64,000 nt of DNA from Pseudomonas hunanensis (GTDB taxonomy: Bacteria; Pseudomonadota; Gammaproteobacteria; Pseudomonadales; Pseudomonadaceae), in assembly GCF_013393325.1 (NCBI RefSeq), contig NZ_QJRC01000095.1, positions 1-64,000 on the forward strand, in the 5' to 3' direction. Below the pieces are notes generated by a model. That model saw nothing but the letters and a program-made list of their open reading frames with translations, was not told the origin of the DNA and did not search any database. Positions 1-8,190 of the stretch are shown in pieces. Within the stretch, counting starts at the first letter, position 1. Every line of letters starts with the position of its first letter. A program made the translations under genes and the position numbers.

Positions 1-1167
1 GAAGACATCGCCGCCGAGCAGACTGATGCACTGCCGATCCCGCGCAGCCTGCACCGCCGCCCGCTGGCCGAGCACGTGGCCATCGAAGCAGCCGTCGAGA
101 AACTGCTGAACGCCCGTAACCCGATCCTGGTGATCGGCGCAGGCGCCAACCGCAAGATGACCGCCAAGGTCCTCAAGCAACTGATCGACAAAACCGGTAT
201 CCCGTTCATCACCACCCAGATGGGTAAGGGTGTGGTCGACGAGCGCCACCCGCGCTTCCTGGGCAACGCTGCGCTGTCGTCGGGTGACTTCGTTCACCGC
301 GCCGTCGAAGCGGCCGACCTGATCATCAACATCGGCCACGACGTGATCGAGAAGCCGCCATTCTTCATGGTCCGTGGCGGCACCGAGGTCATTCACATCA
401 ACTTCCGCTCCGCTGAAGTCGATGCCGTGTACTTCCCGCAGGTTGAAGTGATCGGCGACATTGCCAACGCCGTGTGGCAGATCAGCGAAGCGCTGAACGA
501 CACGTCGCACTGGGACTTCACCCGCCTGATGGCCATTCGTGAAGCCAACGAAGCACAGATCGCCGAAGGTGCCGACGATAACCGCTTCCCGGTCTACCCG
601 CAGCGCCTGGTGGCCGACATCCGTCGTGTACTGCCGTCCGAAGGCATCGTTGCCCTGGACAACGGCATCTACAAGATCTGGTTCGCCCGTAACTACAAGG
701 CGCACAAGCCCAACACCGTGCTGCTGGACAACGCCCTGGCGACCATGGGCGCCGGCTTGCCATCGGCGATGGCCGCGCACCTGGTGCACCCGGACCGCCC
801 GGTGATTTCGGTGTGCGGTGACGGTGGCTTCATGATGAACAGCCAGGAGCTGGAAACTGCGGTACGTCTGGGCATGCACATCACCGTGGTGATCCTGCGT
901 GACGACGGCTATGGCATGATCCGCTGGAAGCAGGCCAACATGGGCTTCACCGATTTCGGCCTGGACTACGGCAACCCGGACTTCGTCAAATACGCCGAAG
1001 CCTATGGTGCCAATGGCCACCGCGTGGAAAGCGCCGAAGGCCTGCTGCCGCTGCTGGAACACTGCATCAAGACCCCAGGCGTGCACGTGATCGACTGCCC
1101 GGTCGACTACAGCGAGAACGACCGCATCCTCAACAGCGAGTTGCGTGAGCGCGCGCTGGCGGTATAA
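1..1167 (+). CDS. Acetolactate-synthase-like ThDP enzyme (5' end outside window)
   Basis: The reading frame is open from base 1, so the N-terminal pyrimidine-binding domain lies outside the window. What remains is a central domain (LLNARNPILVIGAGANRK) and a C-terminal ThDP-binding domain with GDGGFMMN, then VVILRDDGYGM. This layout matches the acetolactate synthase catalytic subunit / oxalyl-CoA decarboxylase superfamily, which condenses or decarboxylates 2-oxo acids in the cytoplasm. The usual GDG...NN motif ends in DDG here, so the substrate may differ from classical IlvB. No small regulatory subunit follows; the next gene is on the opposite strand. Family membership is secure, the exact substrate is not. 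Confidence 0.85.
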   Translation, partial: EDIAAEQTDALPIPRSLHRRPLAEHVAIEAAVEKLLNARNPILVIGAGANRKMTAKVLKQLIDKTGIPFITTQMGKGVVDERHPRFLGNAALSSGDFVHRAVEAADLIINIGHDVIEKPPFFMVRGGTEVIHINFRSAEVDAVYFPQVEVIGDIANAVWQISEALNDTSHWDFTRLMAIREANEAQIAEGADDNRFPVYPQRLVADIRRVLPSEGIVALDNGIYKIWFARNYKAHKPNTVLLDNALATMGAGLPSAMAAHLVHPDRPVISVCGDGGFMMNSQELETAVRLGMHITVVILRDDGYGMIRWKQANMGFTDFGLDYGNPDFVKYAEAYGANGHRVESAEGLLPLLEHCIKTPGVHVIDCPVDYSENDRILNSELRERALAV

Positions 1168-1212
1168 CGCCTGACAGGGCTGGCGCCACTTCATGGCTGG
1201 CGCCGTGCCCTT
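1168..1212 (+). terminator. Probable transcription terminator hairpin after the ThDP enzyme
   Basis: Arms TGGCGCCA and TGGCGCC about 10 bases apart, flanked by GGGC/GCCC, follow the stop codon and run into CTTGTTGT. This fits a factor-independent terminator with a weak U-tract. Confidence 0.45.
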
Positions 1213-1213
1213 G

Positions 1214-1303
1214 TTGTAACAGCCTTGTGCTGCGAAGAGGCCCGTATAGCCGACACATCACTGTCAGCCGTACGGGCCTTTTCGCAGCACGAGGCTGCTA
1301 CAA
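1214..1303. repeat. Long imperfect inverted repeat of REP type
   Basis: Arms of 37 bases (1214-1250 and 1267-1303) are inverted copies with five differences, two of which would be G-U pairs in RNA. The core is GTGCTGCGAAGAGGCCCGTA. It lies between two convergent genes, where it could act as a bidirectional terminator. Sequences of this kind are dispersed in P. putida-group genomes (from memory). Confidence 0.75.
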
Positions 1304-1307
1304 CCAT

Positions 1308-3851
1308 TCAGCCCAGATCGAGCAACCGTTTCAAGCTGGCCAGAATGGCATTGGCGTCATAGGGCTTGCGTGTGACGGGCACGTGCTGCAGGTGCTCGGG
1401 AATGCTGATGCTGTCGCCATAGCCGGTGGCGAACAGGAACGGAATCTGCCGACGCACCAGTTCATCGGCCACAGAAATGGATGTGCCAGTGCCCAGGTTG
1501 ACATCCAATATCGCGGCATCCGGTGTGCGACTGGCAATCAAGCGCAAGGCTTCATCTTCGGAGCTGGCGGTGATCACGTCCTTGATCTGCGCATCGTTGA
1601 GAATCTGTTCCAGGCCAATCGCGATCACCAGCTGGTCTTCGAGGATCAGCACACTCAGCCCTGTTTGCGCTGCGAAGATATCCTTGGCACGTGCGATGGG
1701 CGCAGCCAGGCTCGCGGGTTCGGCAGCCTCGGCCACGGAAAGGTGCATTGCAGGAATCTTGAACAACCCTTGCAGGCCTTCGGCGTGATACTCCACCGCG
1801 CTCGTGCCGCCAAGGTCGAACGGGATACTGCGGTCGATCAGCACCGAGCCAAAGCCATTGCGGGTAGGTGGCCGAACCGTTGGCCCGCCGCTTTCACGCC
1901 AACTGATGGCGCAGGCGTTGGTAGCGTCGATGGCCCAGCTCACTGCAAGCTTGCCGCCAGCCCGCGACAGCGCGCCGTATTTGGCGGCATTGGTTGCCAG
2001 CTCGTGCAGCACCAAAGCCATGACCGAATAGGCGCGGGCATCAAGGGTAACATTCGGGCCCTGCAGCTCGATCACCCCAGCGGCGGTGCGGTAGGGTGAA
2101 AGCTCTGCCTCCAGCAGCTTGGCCAGTCGCCCGCCACCATCACCACGTACCACTTGATCGTGAGCGAGAGACAACGCCTGGATGCGCCCCTTCAGTGTCG
2201 CCACGTAGTCCTGCAGTGTCTGGCTTTCCGAGGTCGGGTGGGCAACCAGAGCGCCGATCAACGACAGAATGTTCTTGACCCGATGATTGAGTTCTTCGTT
2301 GAGGATGCGCTGGCGCACTTCCGCCTTCGTGCGCTCGCTGGCCAGTAGTTCGCTGTTGTACAGCACCACTTCGACGATGGCGGTACGGATGGAGTCGCCA
2401 AACTGGCGGTCCTGTTCGGTCCAGGGCAGCGACTGCTGGTGAACGGTTTCTTTCCAGATGGCAAAGCTTTTGCGGGGTGTCAGGCGGTCGCCCAGCAAGC
2501 CGCTGTCGTAGGTCTTGTTCGGGTCCCCGGCCCAGTCGAGCGTCTCGACCACCTCCTTGCGGAAGAAGATCAGGTAATCCCTCGGCTGCTGCGACATCGG
2601 GATGATCAGGACGCCCGATACTTCGGTAAAGTATGCCTGGGCTGAAGGTAATACCATCGACAGACGGTTGGACGCCCAGGTCCGGCCTTCGCTGACCATG
2701 TCTGCCAGGCGCAGCAAATCGGGGACGGCCGTTTTAGGCGGCGCCAGGCCGACGGTTGACCAGCGGCCTTGTAGCGACATGCCGATGCCATCGCAGGGGA
2801 TCAGCGACATCAACCGTGGCAGGCGTGCGTGGAAGAACGTATCGATGTCAGCGGTCTGGTTGGCGTCGCGCAGCATGCTGTCCAGCGCTTTGTGAACCTG
2901 CACGGCAGCTTCGAGCTTCTGCCGGCTGCGCAAGGTCTCGATGTGCAGGGAGAAGAACTCGCCGAACATCTCCGCGGCTACCCGCTGCCCCATGGCCAGG
3001 GTGCGGGGTGCATAGTGGTGGCAGGCGATCATTCCCCACAGTTCGCCGTTGACGATCACCGATATCGACATCGAGGCGCCCACGCCCATGTTGCACAGGT
3101 ACTCGCAATGGATCGGCGACACGCTGCGCAGGTGCGCGTAGGACAGGTCGAGCGGTTCGCCTGACGGATCGAGGACAGGTTCGATGGCCACCGTTTTGAA
3201 CTGGGCGTCGGAAATGACCCGGATCGGGTTGCGCAGATAAAGCGCACGGGCCTGCTGCGGGATGTCGGACGCGGGAAAGTACTGGCCCATGAAGCTTTCG
3301 AGGTCGCTGCGCCTGGCCTCTGCGACCACCTTGCCGGCACCGTCGGTGCCTAGCTGGTAGATCATCACCCGGTCATAGCCAAGCACTGCCCGGACAAAGC
3401 GGGCGGCGTCGCGGAACAATTTGCTGGTTTGGTCGATTTCGCGCAGCTGGGCAATCAGGGTTCGCGCCAGTTCAATAGGCTCGGCGATGCTGGCGCCGGC
3501 CGGTTCGAACTCCAGGATCGCAGTGCCTTTGAACAGGTGGGCGGCGACATCGAAAGCCTGGCCGTTAGGCAGCCTAACGCTGAAGCTGAGTGCAGGGCGC
3601 GAGGCTTCGCGAGTACGGGCCAACGCGTTGCGCAAGGTGTGGGCTACCTCGTCCCCTAGCACCGCTTGCAGCTTCTGGCCGTTGATATCGCCTGTTATGC
3701 CAAGCACATCCGGGGCGTTGACTGAATGGCGCAGGACCACGGTCGCCGATGCATCACAGGCCAGCAGGCAGCCGTGGGGTTGGATGCTGCCGGGCGTCTG
3801 GATGGGCTCGCGGTCGCAGTTGGTCAGGTTTACTTGGGGGTTGAAGGTCAT
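1308..3851 (-). CDS. Bacteriophytochrome with HWE-type histidine kinase and C-terminal receiver
   Basis: A red/far-red photoreceptor kinase of about 847 residues. The start at 3851 puts the biliverdin-attachment cysteine at residue 12 (NCDREPIQTPGSIQPHG), as in bacterial phytochromes; an upstream in-frame start would only add unrelated residues. Domain order: PAS (about 15-115), GAF (about 130-300, with FPASDIPQQ and SPIHCEY), PHY (about 310-490), an HWE/HisKA_2 kinase with the H-box ELNHRVKNILS, and a receiver domain with acceptor ILDVNLG near the C-terminus. No haem oxygenase gene for biliverdin synthesis is next to it. It is flanked by convergent and unrelated genes, so its output partner is unknown. 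Confidence 0.92.
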   Translation of the reverse strand: MTFNPQVNLTNCDREPIQTPGSIQPHGCLLACDASATVVLRHSVNAPDVLGITGDINGQKLQAVLGDEVAHTLRNALARTREASRPALSFSVRLPNGQAFDVAAHLFKGTAILEFEPAGASIAEPIELARTLIAQLREIDQTSKLFRDAARFVRAVLGYDRVMIYQLGTDGAGKVVAEARRSDLESFMGQYFPASDIPQQARALYLRNPIRVISDAQFKTVAIEPVLDPSGEPLDLSYAHLRSVSPIHCEYLCNMGVGASMSISVIVNGELWGMIACHHYAPRTLAMGQRVAAEMFGEFFSLHIETLRSRQKLEAAVQVHKALDSMLRDANQTADIDTFFHARLPRLMSLIPCDGIGMSLQGRWSTVGLAPPKTAVPDLLRLADMVSEGRTWASNRLSMVLPSAQAYFTEVSGVLIIPMSQQPRDYLIFFRKEVVETLDWAGDPNKTYDSGLLGDRLTPRKSFAIWKETVHQQSLPWTEQDRQFGDSIRTAIVEVVLYNSELLASERTKAEVRQRILNEELNHRVKNILSLIGALVAHPTSESQTLQDYVATLKGRIQALSLAHDQVVRGDGGGRLAKLLEAELSPYRTAAGVIELQGPNVTLDARAYSVMALVLHELATNAAKYGALSRAGGKLAVSWAIDATNACAISWRESGGPTVRPPTRNGFGSVLIDRSIPFDLGGTSAVEYHAEGLQGLFKIPAMHLSVAEAAEPASLAAPIARAKDIFAAQTGLSVLILEDQLVIAIGLEQILNDAQIKDVITASSEDEALRLIASRTPDAAILDVNLGTGTSISVADELVRRQIPFLFATGYGDSISIPEHLQHVPVTRKPYDANAILASLKRLLDLG

Positions 3852-4010
3852 TGGCCGGTGCCTGTGGCTAAAGGGGAGGCAGCCAGCACGGCCTCCATCG
3901 TCCGTCAGACTAGCAGGCATTGCCGCATTTGGGCACGGCAGGTGAAAGCGCGCTTGCAAGCAAGGCCGAGAGGTTTGCATGCTCCGGCCCCTTACCTGCT
4001 ACGTGATTCA

Positions 4011-5333
4011 CTACGCTTCTTCGAAATGCATCTCGGGTGGCTGCTTGCTGAAACCGCGGGTAATTGCGGTCAGGTAAAGCATGCCCAGGCACAACCATCC
4101 CAGCCCCAGGTAGATTGCCAGGTGATCCAGGCTTGCCATCAGCCACACGTTGGACACCAAGCCCACCAGTGGGAATGCCAAGTATAGAAGTACGGCTGTG
4201 CCGCCGCGTTGCCCCATGGCCAGCCAGTAATGGAAGATGACCGCCAGGTTGACCAGGCTGAAGGCCAGGAAGGCGCCGAAGTTGATGAACGAAGTGGACG
4301 TGGTCACATCCATGCGCAAGGCGAGCAGGGCGACGACCCCGCACAGGATGATACTGGGCACTGGTGTGCTGAAGCGCTCGCTCAGCTTGCCAAAGAACGA
4401 CTTGGGCAACACACCGTCACGGCCCATTGCATACAGCAGCCGGGAGGCGCTGGCTTGAGCCGACAGGCCAGAGGTGAACTGGCCAACGATCAGCCCCAGC
4501 AGGAAAACGCTCACGAACAGGTCGCCGCCGATGTTCTGGGCGATTTCATAGGCTGCCGCATCTGCGTTGATGAAGTCGGTAGACGGGTGGGCCAGCTGCA
4601 CGAAGTAGCTGCAGGCGATGAACAGACCGCCGCCAATCAGGGTGATCAGCAGGATGGCCCTTGGGATGTTCTTGCGTGGCTCCTTGGTCTCTTCAGTCAG
4701 AGTACTGACGGCATCGAAGCCGAGGAAGGAGTAACAGGCGATCGCGGCACCGCTCATGATCAGCGGCAACTGGGCACCTTCGTTGTAAAAGGGCTCGAGG
4801 GTCCATAGCGGTACCGTGGGATCACCCCACACGTAGTGCACGGCGAGGGCGACAAACGCCGCCAGCACCAGAAGCTGAATGAGCATCAGCAGGCCGTTTA
4901 CGGTTTTCGCCAGGCGCAGGCCAATCACATTGATGGTGGTGGTCACAGCGATGAACGCCAGAACCCAGATGGCCTGCGGCACACTGGGGAAAGCCGAGTG
5001 CAGGTAGGCGGCACCAATCAGCCAGATCGCCATGGGCAGGAACAGGTAGTCGAGCAGCACCGCCCAACCGGTGATGAAGCCCAGTTGCGGGCTGATCGAC
5101 TTGCGTACGTAGGTATAGGCGGACCCGGCAACCGGGAAGGCGCGCGCCATGTTGCCATAGCTCAAGGCGGTGAACAGCATGGCGATGGCGGCCGCAAGGT
5201 AGGCTGCGGGCACCATCCCTGCGGTGGTATCCGCCAGAATGCCAAAGGTACCAAGGACGATGATCGGGGTCATGTAGGCGATGCCGAAAAGCACCACCGA
5301 ACCCAGCGAAAGTGTTCGCTTGAGTGTGGCCAT
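4011..5333 (-). CDS. APC-family amino-acid/polyamine permease
   Basis: A 440-residue inner-membrane protein with about 12 hydrophobic segments. The N-terminus GSVVLFGIAYMTPIIVLGTF and the block FPVAGSAYTYVRKSISPQLG are typical of APC transporters related to PuuP. It probably imports an amino acid, amine or amide with protons. It lies 97 bases downstream of the C-N hydrolase gene on the same strand, so the two are likely co-transcribed and the substrate probably feeds that hydrolase or is its product. The mirror-image locus to the right has another APC permease beside another hydrolase. The substrate is not readable from sequence. Confidence 0.85.
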   Translation of the reverse strand: MATLKRTLSLGSVVLFGIAYMTPIIVLGTFGILADTTAGMVPAAYLAAAIAMLFTALSYGNMARAFPVAGSAYTYVRKSISPQLGFITGWAVLLDYLFLPMAIWLIGAAYLHSAFPSVPQAIWVLAFIAVTTTINVIGLRLAKTVNGLLMLIQLLVLAAFVALAVHYVWGDPTVPLWTLEPFYNEGAQLPLIMSGAAIACYSFLGFDAVSTLTEETKEPRKNIPRAILLITLIGGGLFIACSYFVQLAHPSTDFINADAAAYEIAQNIGGDLFVSVFLLGLIVGQFTSGLSAQASASRLLYAMGRDGVLPKSFFGKLSERFSTPVPSIILCGVVALLALRMDVTTSTSFINFGAFLAFSLVNLAVIFHYWLAMGQRGGTAVLLYLAFPLVGLVSNVWLMASLDHLAIYLGLGWLCLGMLYLTAITRGFSKQPPEMHFEEA

Positions 5334-5430
5334 TACTGCTTGCTCCAGCTTGTGATTGTTATTCAGAGTCGAACGTGCTGCCGTTCTTGGCGGCCTTGCT
5401 TGCCCGTGAGGGGGCTTGAATGGCGGAGTA

Positions 5431-6252
5431 TCAGGCGGGGATGATCAATTCGCGCAGGCCGTTTTCATGCTCGAGCAGTTCACCTGGCAGGCGAATACGG
5501 CGCTGGGCGATGTAGCTGTAGTCGCGCCGTGCTTGTTGCAGTTGCTCCATGGCCAGCTCGACGGTCATGCGGCACTCGCCACGGCCCGCTTCGCATAGCA
5601 ACTGGCCGTAGGGGTCGACCACGGCACTGCCACCGGCAAAGACCAGGCCGCCATCACCGTCACCGACCCGGTTGACCATGACCGCGAAGGCCTGGTTTTC
5701 CATGGCACGTGCGCTGATGGCGGTTTTGTGAGTTGGGCCATACGGGTCCATGTTGCCGTTGGTGACGATGATCAGCTCGGCGCCGAGCTGGCCCAGGGCG
5801 CGGGCGGATTCGGGGAATTCGATGTCGAAGCAGATCAGCAAACCGACACGCACGCCTTTGAACAGGGTGGTGGCATAGCGATCCCCTGGGGTGAACACGC
5901 CGGAGTCCGATGCCCACAGGTGGGTCTTGCGGTAGCTGAGGGCGACGCCCTCCGGCGTGACCAGCACGGTGGTGTTGTAGAAGTTGCCGTCGACGGCGGC
6001 TTCGGCCATGCCCACCACTACAGCAACATCCCGCGCACAGGCTGCCTGCTGAATGGCCGTGATGCTCGGGCCATCGAGCGTTTCGGCGACCTGGCCAATG
6101 TTGTCTTCGGTAGGGAAGCCTGTCAGCTGGGTTTCGGGAAACACCAGCAGGTCGGTACCTGCGTGGCAGTTGTTGATTGCCTCGATGGTACGCTGCAAAT
6201 TGTGTGCGGTGTCGCCATCGCGACCGGCCAGTTGCACCAGTTCGACCTTCAT
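5431..6252 (-). CDS. RamA-like carbon-nitrogen hydrolase (amidase of the nitrilase superfamily)
   Basis: A 273-residue cytoplasmic enzyme with the full nitrilase-superfamily triad: E40 (LLVFPETQLTGF), K109 (YRKTHLW) and C141 (GLLICFDIEFPES). The N-terminus MKVELVQLAGRDGDTA closely resembles, from memory, the R-stereoselective amidase RamA of Pseudomonas, which hydrolyses amino-acid amides. I chose the start at 6252 because a good GAGGAA ribosome site lies just upstream; an upstream in-frame start lacks one. It leads a probable operon with the APC permease and is divergent from the LuxR-type regulator at 6414, its probable controller. The class (amide hydrolysis) is firm; stereoselectivity and substrate are inferred. 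Confidence 0.88.
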   Translation of the reverse strand: MKVELVQLAGRDGDTAHNLQRTIEAINNCHAGTDLLVFPETQLTGFPTEDNIGQVAETLDGPSITAIQQAACARDVAVVVGMAEAAVDGNFYNTTVLVTPEGVALSYRKTHLWASDSGVFTPGDRYATTLFKGVRVGLLICFDIEFPESARALGQLGAELIIVTNGNMDPYGPTHKTAISARAMENQAFAVMVNRVGDGDGGLVFAGGSAVVDPYGQLLCEAGRGECRMTVELAMEQLQQARRDYSYIAQRRIRLPGELLEHENGLRELIIPA

Positions 6253-6372
6253 GTGGATTCCTCGACTGTCTGCTTCAACCACCATGCGCAAGCGGCATGG
6301 GGCGTAAAAAACGACCCCGGTAAAGGTTCGGTCAGCGTAAGCTAGCCCGGATTATGGGGTGGTGATCACGCT

Positions 6373-6409
6373 GGGGGTATTACGCCCACGTGGTAACCCT
6401 GCAGGGGTA
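6373..6409. promoter_or_regulatory. Candidate operator (RGGGGTA repeats) before the first LuxR gene
   Basis: GGGGGTA at 6373-6379 and AGGGGTA at 6403-6409, the latter part of CCCTGCAGGG followed by GTA, lie in the divergent region between hydrolase and regulator. The same GGGGTA word recurs as the palindrome GGGGTACCCC upstream of the paralogous regulator. The second copy overlaps the ribosome site of the 6414 gene, which suggests autoregulation. This is a pattern match only. Confidence 0.35.
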
Positions 6410-6413
6410 GAGG

Positions 6414-7202
6414 ATGAATTTTACGCTGCACGACATTGCCTGGCACCGAGCGGTGGGCCAACTGATCGAAACGCTCGATAAAGCGCATTTCTGGCCTGCC
6501 CTGGTGCGGCTGTTGAACGAATACGTGCCCTGCGACAGTTGGGTCGCGCTGCTGTTTTCGGCGGGGCAACCGCAGGTGTTTGCCGAATGCCCCAGCGAGG
6601 ACGGCAACCCTGATCCGCTGTTCCAGGATTACTTGAACGGCCTGTACCTGCTGGACCCCTTCTATGTGGCCAGCCGCGAAGCTGCGGCATCTGGCCTGGT
6701 GCGGCTGGCGGACGTCGCCCCCGAGTGCTTCGAGCAGACCGATTACTACCAGCGCTACTTTCGCCTCAACGTGGTAGCGGATGAAATTCAGTTCAACGTG
6801 CAACTGGATGCGCAACGCACGCTTTGCCTTTCACTTGGCTGCAAACGCCGTTTCACCCTTGAACAGGTCACCCTGCTGGAACTGTTGCGGCCTTGGGTGT
6901 CTGGCCTGATGCGCCAGCGCATGGCTTTCGAGCGAGAGTTGCTGGAGGCGGCCACCAAGCCTGCGCCGCACTGGCAAAGCCGCATGGAGGAGAAGGTTGA
7001 GCAGATGCAGTCGCCGCTGACCGGACGTGAGCTGGAAGTGGGCCGGCTGATGCTCAGCGGCTGTTCGAGCAAGGAGATTGCGCGCAAGCTGGAAATCTCT
7101 GTCGAAACCGTAAAGGTGCACCGCAAGCATATGTACAGCAAGCTGGGGATCAAGTCGCAATCGGAGTTGTTTTCGCTGTTTCTTCAGGCCCAGCTGGGTT
7201 GA
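6414..7202 (+). CDS. LuxR-family transcriptional regulator (left twin)
   Basis: A 262-residue regulator. The last 65 or so residues form a LuxR/NarL helix-turn-helix (SPLTGRELEVGRLMLSGCSS and EISVETVKVHRKHMYSKLGI). The N-terminal 180 residues resemble neither an autoinducer-binding domain nor a receiver and are probably a ligand-sensing domain. That region closely matches the convergent gene at 7204-7995 (shared YLxGLYLLDPFY, QTDYYQxYF, DEIQF), so the two are paralogues. It is divergent from the RamA-like hydrolase/permease pair and is the likely activator of that operon. Confidence 0.87.
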   Translation: MNFTLHDIAWHRAVGQLIETLDKAHFWPALVRLLNEYVPCDSWVALLFSAGQPQVFAECPSEDGNPDPLFQDYLNGLYLLDPFYVASREAAASGLVRLADVAPECFEQTDYYQRYFRLNVVADEIQFNVQLDAQRTLCLSLGCKRRFTLEQVTLLELLRPWVSGLMRQRMAFERELLEAATKPAPHWQSRMEEKVEQMQSPLTGRELEVGRLMLSGCSSKEIARKLEISVETVKVHRKHMYSKLGIKSQSELFSLFLQAQLG

Positions 7203-7203
7203 C

Positions 7204-7995
7204 TCAAGGTGATGTAGGCTCCGCGCGTTCATCGGTGAACCCCAGCTCACGGATGAACATCGAAAACAGTTCCGGGTGGGATGAGATGTTCAGCTTCGCG
7301 TACAGGTGGCGCCGGTGCACCTTGATGGTCTCCGGCGAGATCCCCAGCCGTTGCGCCATCGCCTTCGACGAGTAGCCGCGCAGTATCAGGCGGGCAATTT
7401 CCAGCTCGCGCTCGGACAACAGGCCTTGGGCAAACCTGGCCAAGGCATCGCCAACCGGTGGCCGCACGGGCACCGAGATGTCGCTACGCGCCCAGTGCTG
7501 CTGAAGCAGGGCCAGCACCCAGGCACTGACCAGGTTGAACTTGCCCAGTTCCGTTGCATCGAAAGCGCGGCGCATGCCCAGCGACAGTGACAACACCCCG
7601 TCCGGCAACTGCAACAGAAACTGGATTTCGTCCACCAGCACATGGTCCTGGAAGTAGTTCTGGTAATAGTCCGTTTGCCAGAAATGGTCCGGGGCCACTT
7701 CTTCCAGGTGGTAGCAACCACTGGCCAAGCCTTCGCGGGCGGCCTGGTAGAAAGGGTCCAGCAGGTACAGGCCGTCCAGGTACAGCTCACCTGCGGCCGG
7801 CGCTGGCGCGGCGTCGTATTCCTCAAGCACCTGGGGCGCGCCATGGGCCGCGAAGTGAATCGCCAGTGCGTTGTCGAACGGCACCCAGTGGCGTAGCACC
7901 AGGATCAGCTGGCGCCAGAAGCGCGGGCTGCCAATCTGCTCGATCGCTCTGGCCAACGCGGTATGAGCGGCAACTTCATGAAAGAGAATGTCCAC
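7204..7995 (-). CDS. LuxR-family transcriptional regulator (right twin)
   Basis: A 263-residue paralogue of the 6414 gene with the same architecture: a sensing domain containing YLDGLYLLDPFYQAAREG and QTDYYQNYFQDHVLVDEIQF, then a C-terminal LuxR helix-turn-helix (LSERELEIARLILRGYSSK, GISPETIKVHRRHLYAKL). One base separates the two stop codons. It is divergent from the APC permease/DmpA-type peptidase operon and is its likely regulator. The pair probably arose by inverted duplication of a regulator plus hydrolase/permease module; the ligands may differ. Confidence 0.87.
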   Translation of the reverse strand: MDILFHEVAAHTALARAIEQIGSPRFWRQLILVLRHWVPFDNALAIHFAAHGAPQVLEEYDAAPAPAAGELYLDGLYLLDPFYQAAREGLASGCYHLEEVAPDHFWQTDYYQNYFQDHVLVDEIQFLLQLPDGVLSLSLGMRRAFDATELGKFNLVSAWVLALLQQHWARSDISVPVRPPVGDALARFAQGLLSERELEIARLILRGYSSKAMAQRLGISPETIKVHRRHLYAKLNISSHPELFSMFIRELGFTDERAEPTSP

Positions 7996-8052
7996 GACGG
8001 CGTCCCTGAAAGCGGTAGGGCATTGGCGCTCGCTTTGCCACAGCTGTCAACC

Positions 8053-8064
8053 GGGGGTACCCCT
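8053..8064. promoter_or_regulatory. Candidate operator palindrome before the second LuxR gene
   Basis: The perfect palindrome GGGGTACCCC (8054-8063) lies in the 195-base divergent region between the right LuxR twin and the APC permease. The GGGGTA half matches the repeats upstream of the left twin. No footprint is known to me; the assignment rests on recurrence and position. Confidence 0.35.
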
Positions 8065-8190
8065 TAGTGGGAATTGTCCGACTGGGTGCTGGCGCATAGA
8101 TTTCATCCCCATCAAGCGGGCCGTCGAGCTCGCCATGTTTCGTTTCCTGGTTCTGCCTCCTGACACTAACAACAACGTGAGGATGAACAA

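Noticed and set aside
1227..2099. Long plus-strand frame of 290 codons
   Set aside because: It lies antisense to the phytochrome gene and is explained by GC-skewed codons of the real frame; the product has no recognisable domain.
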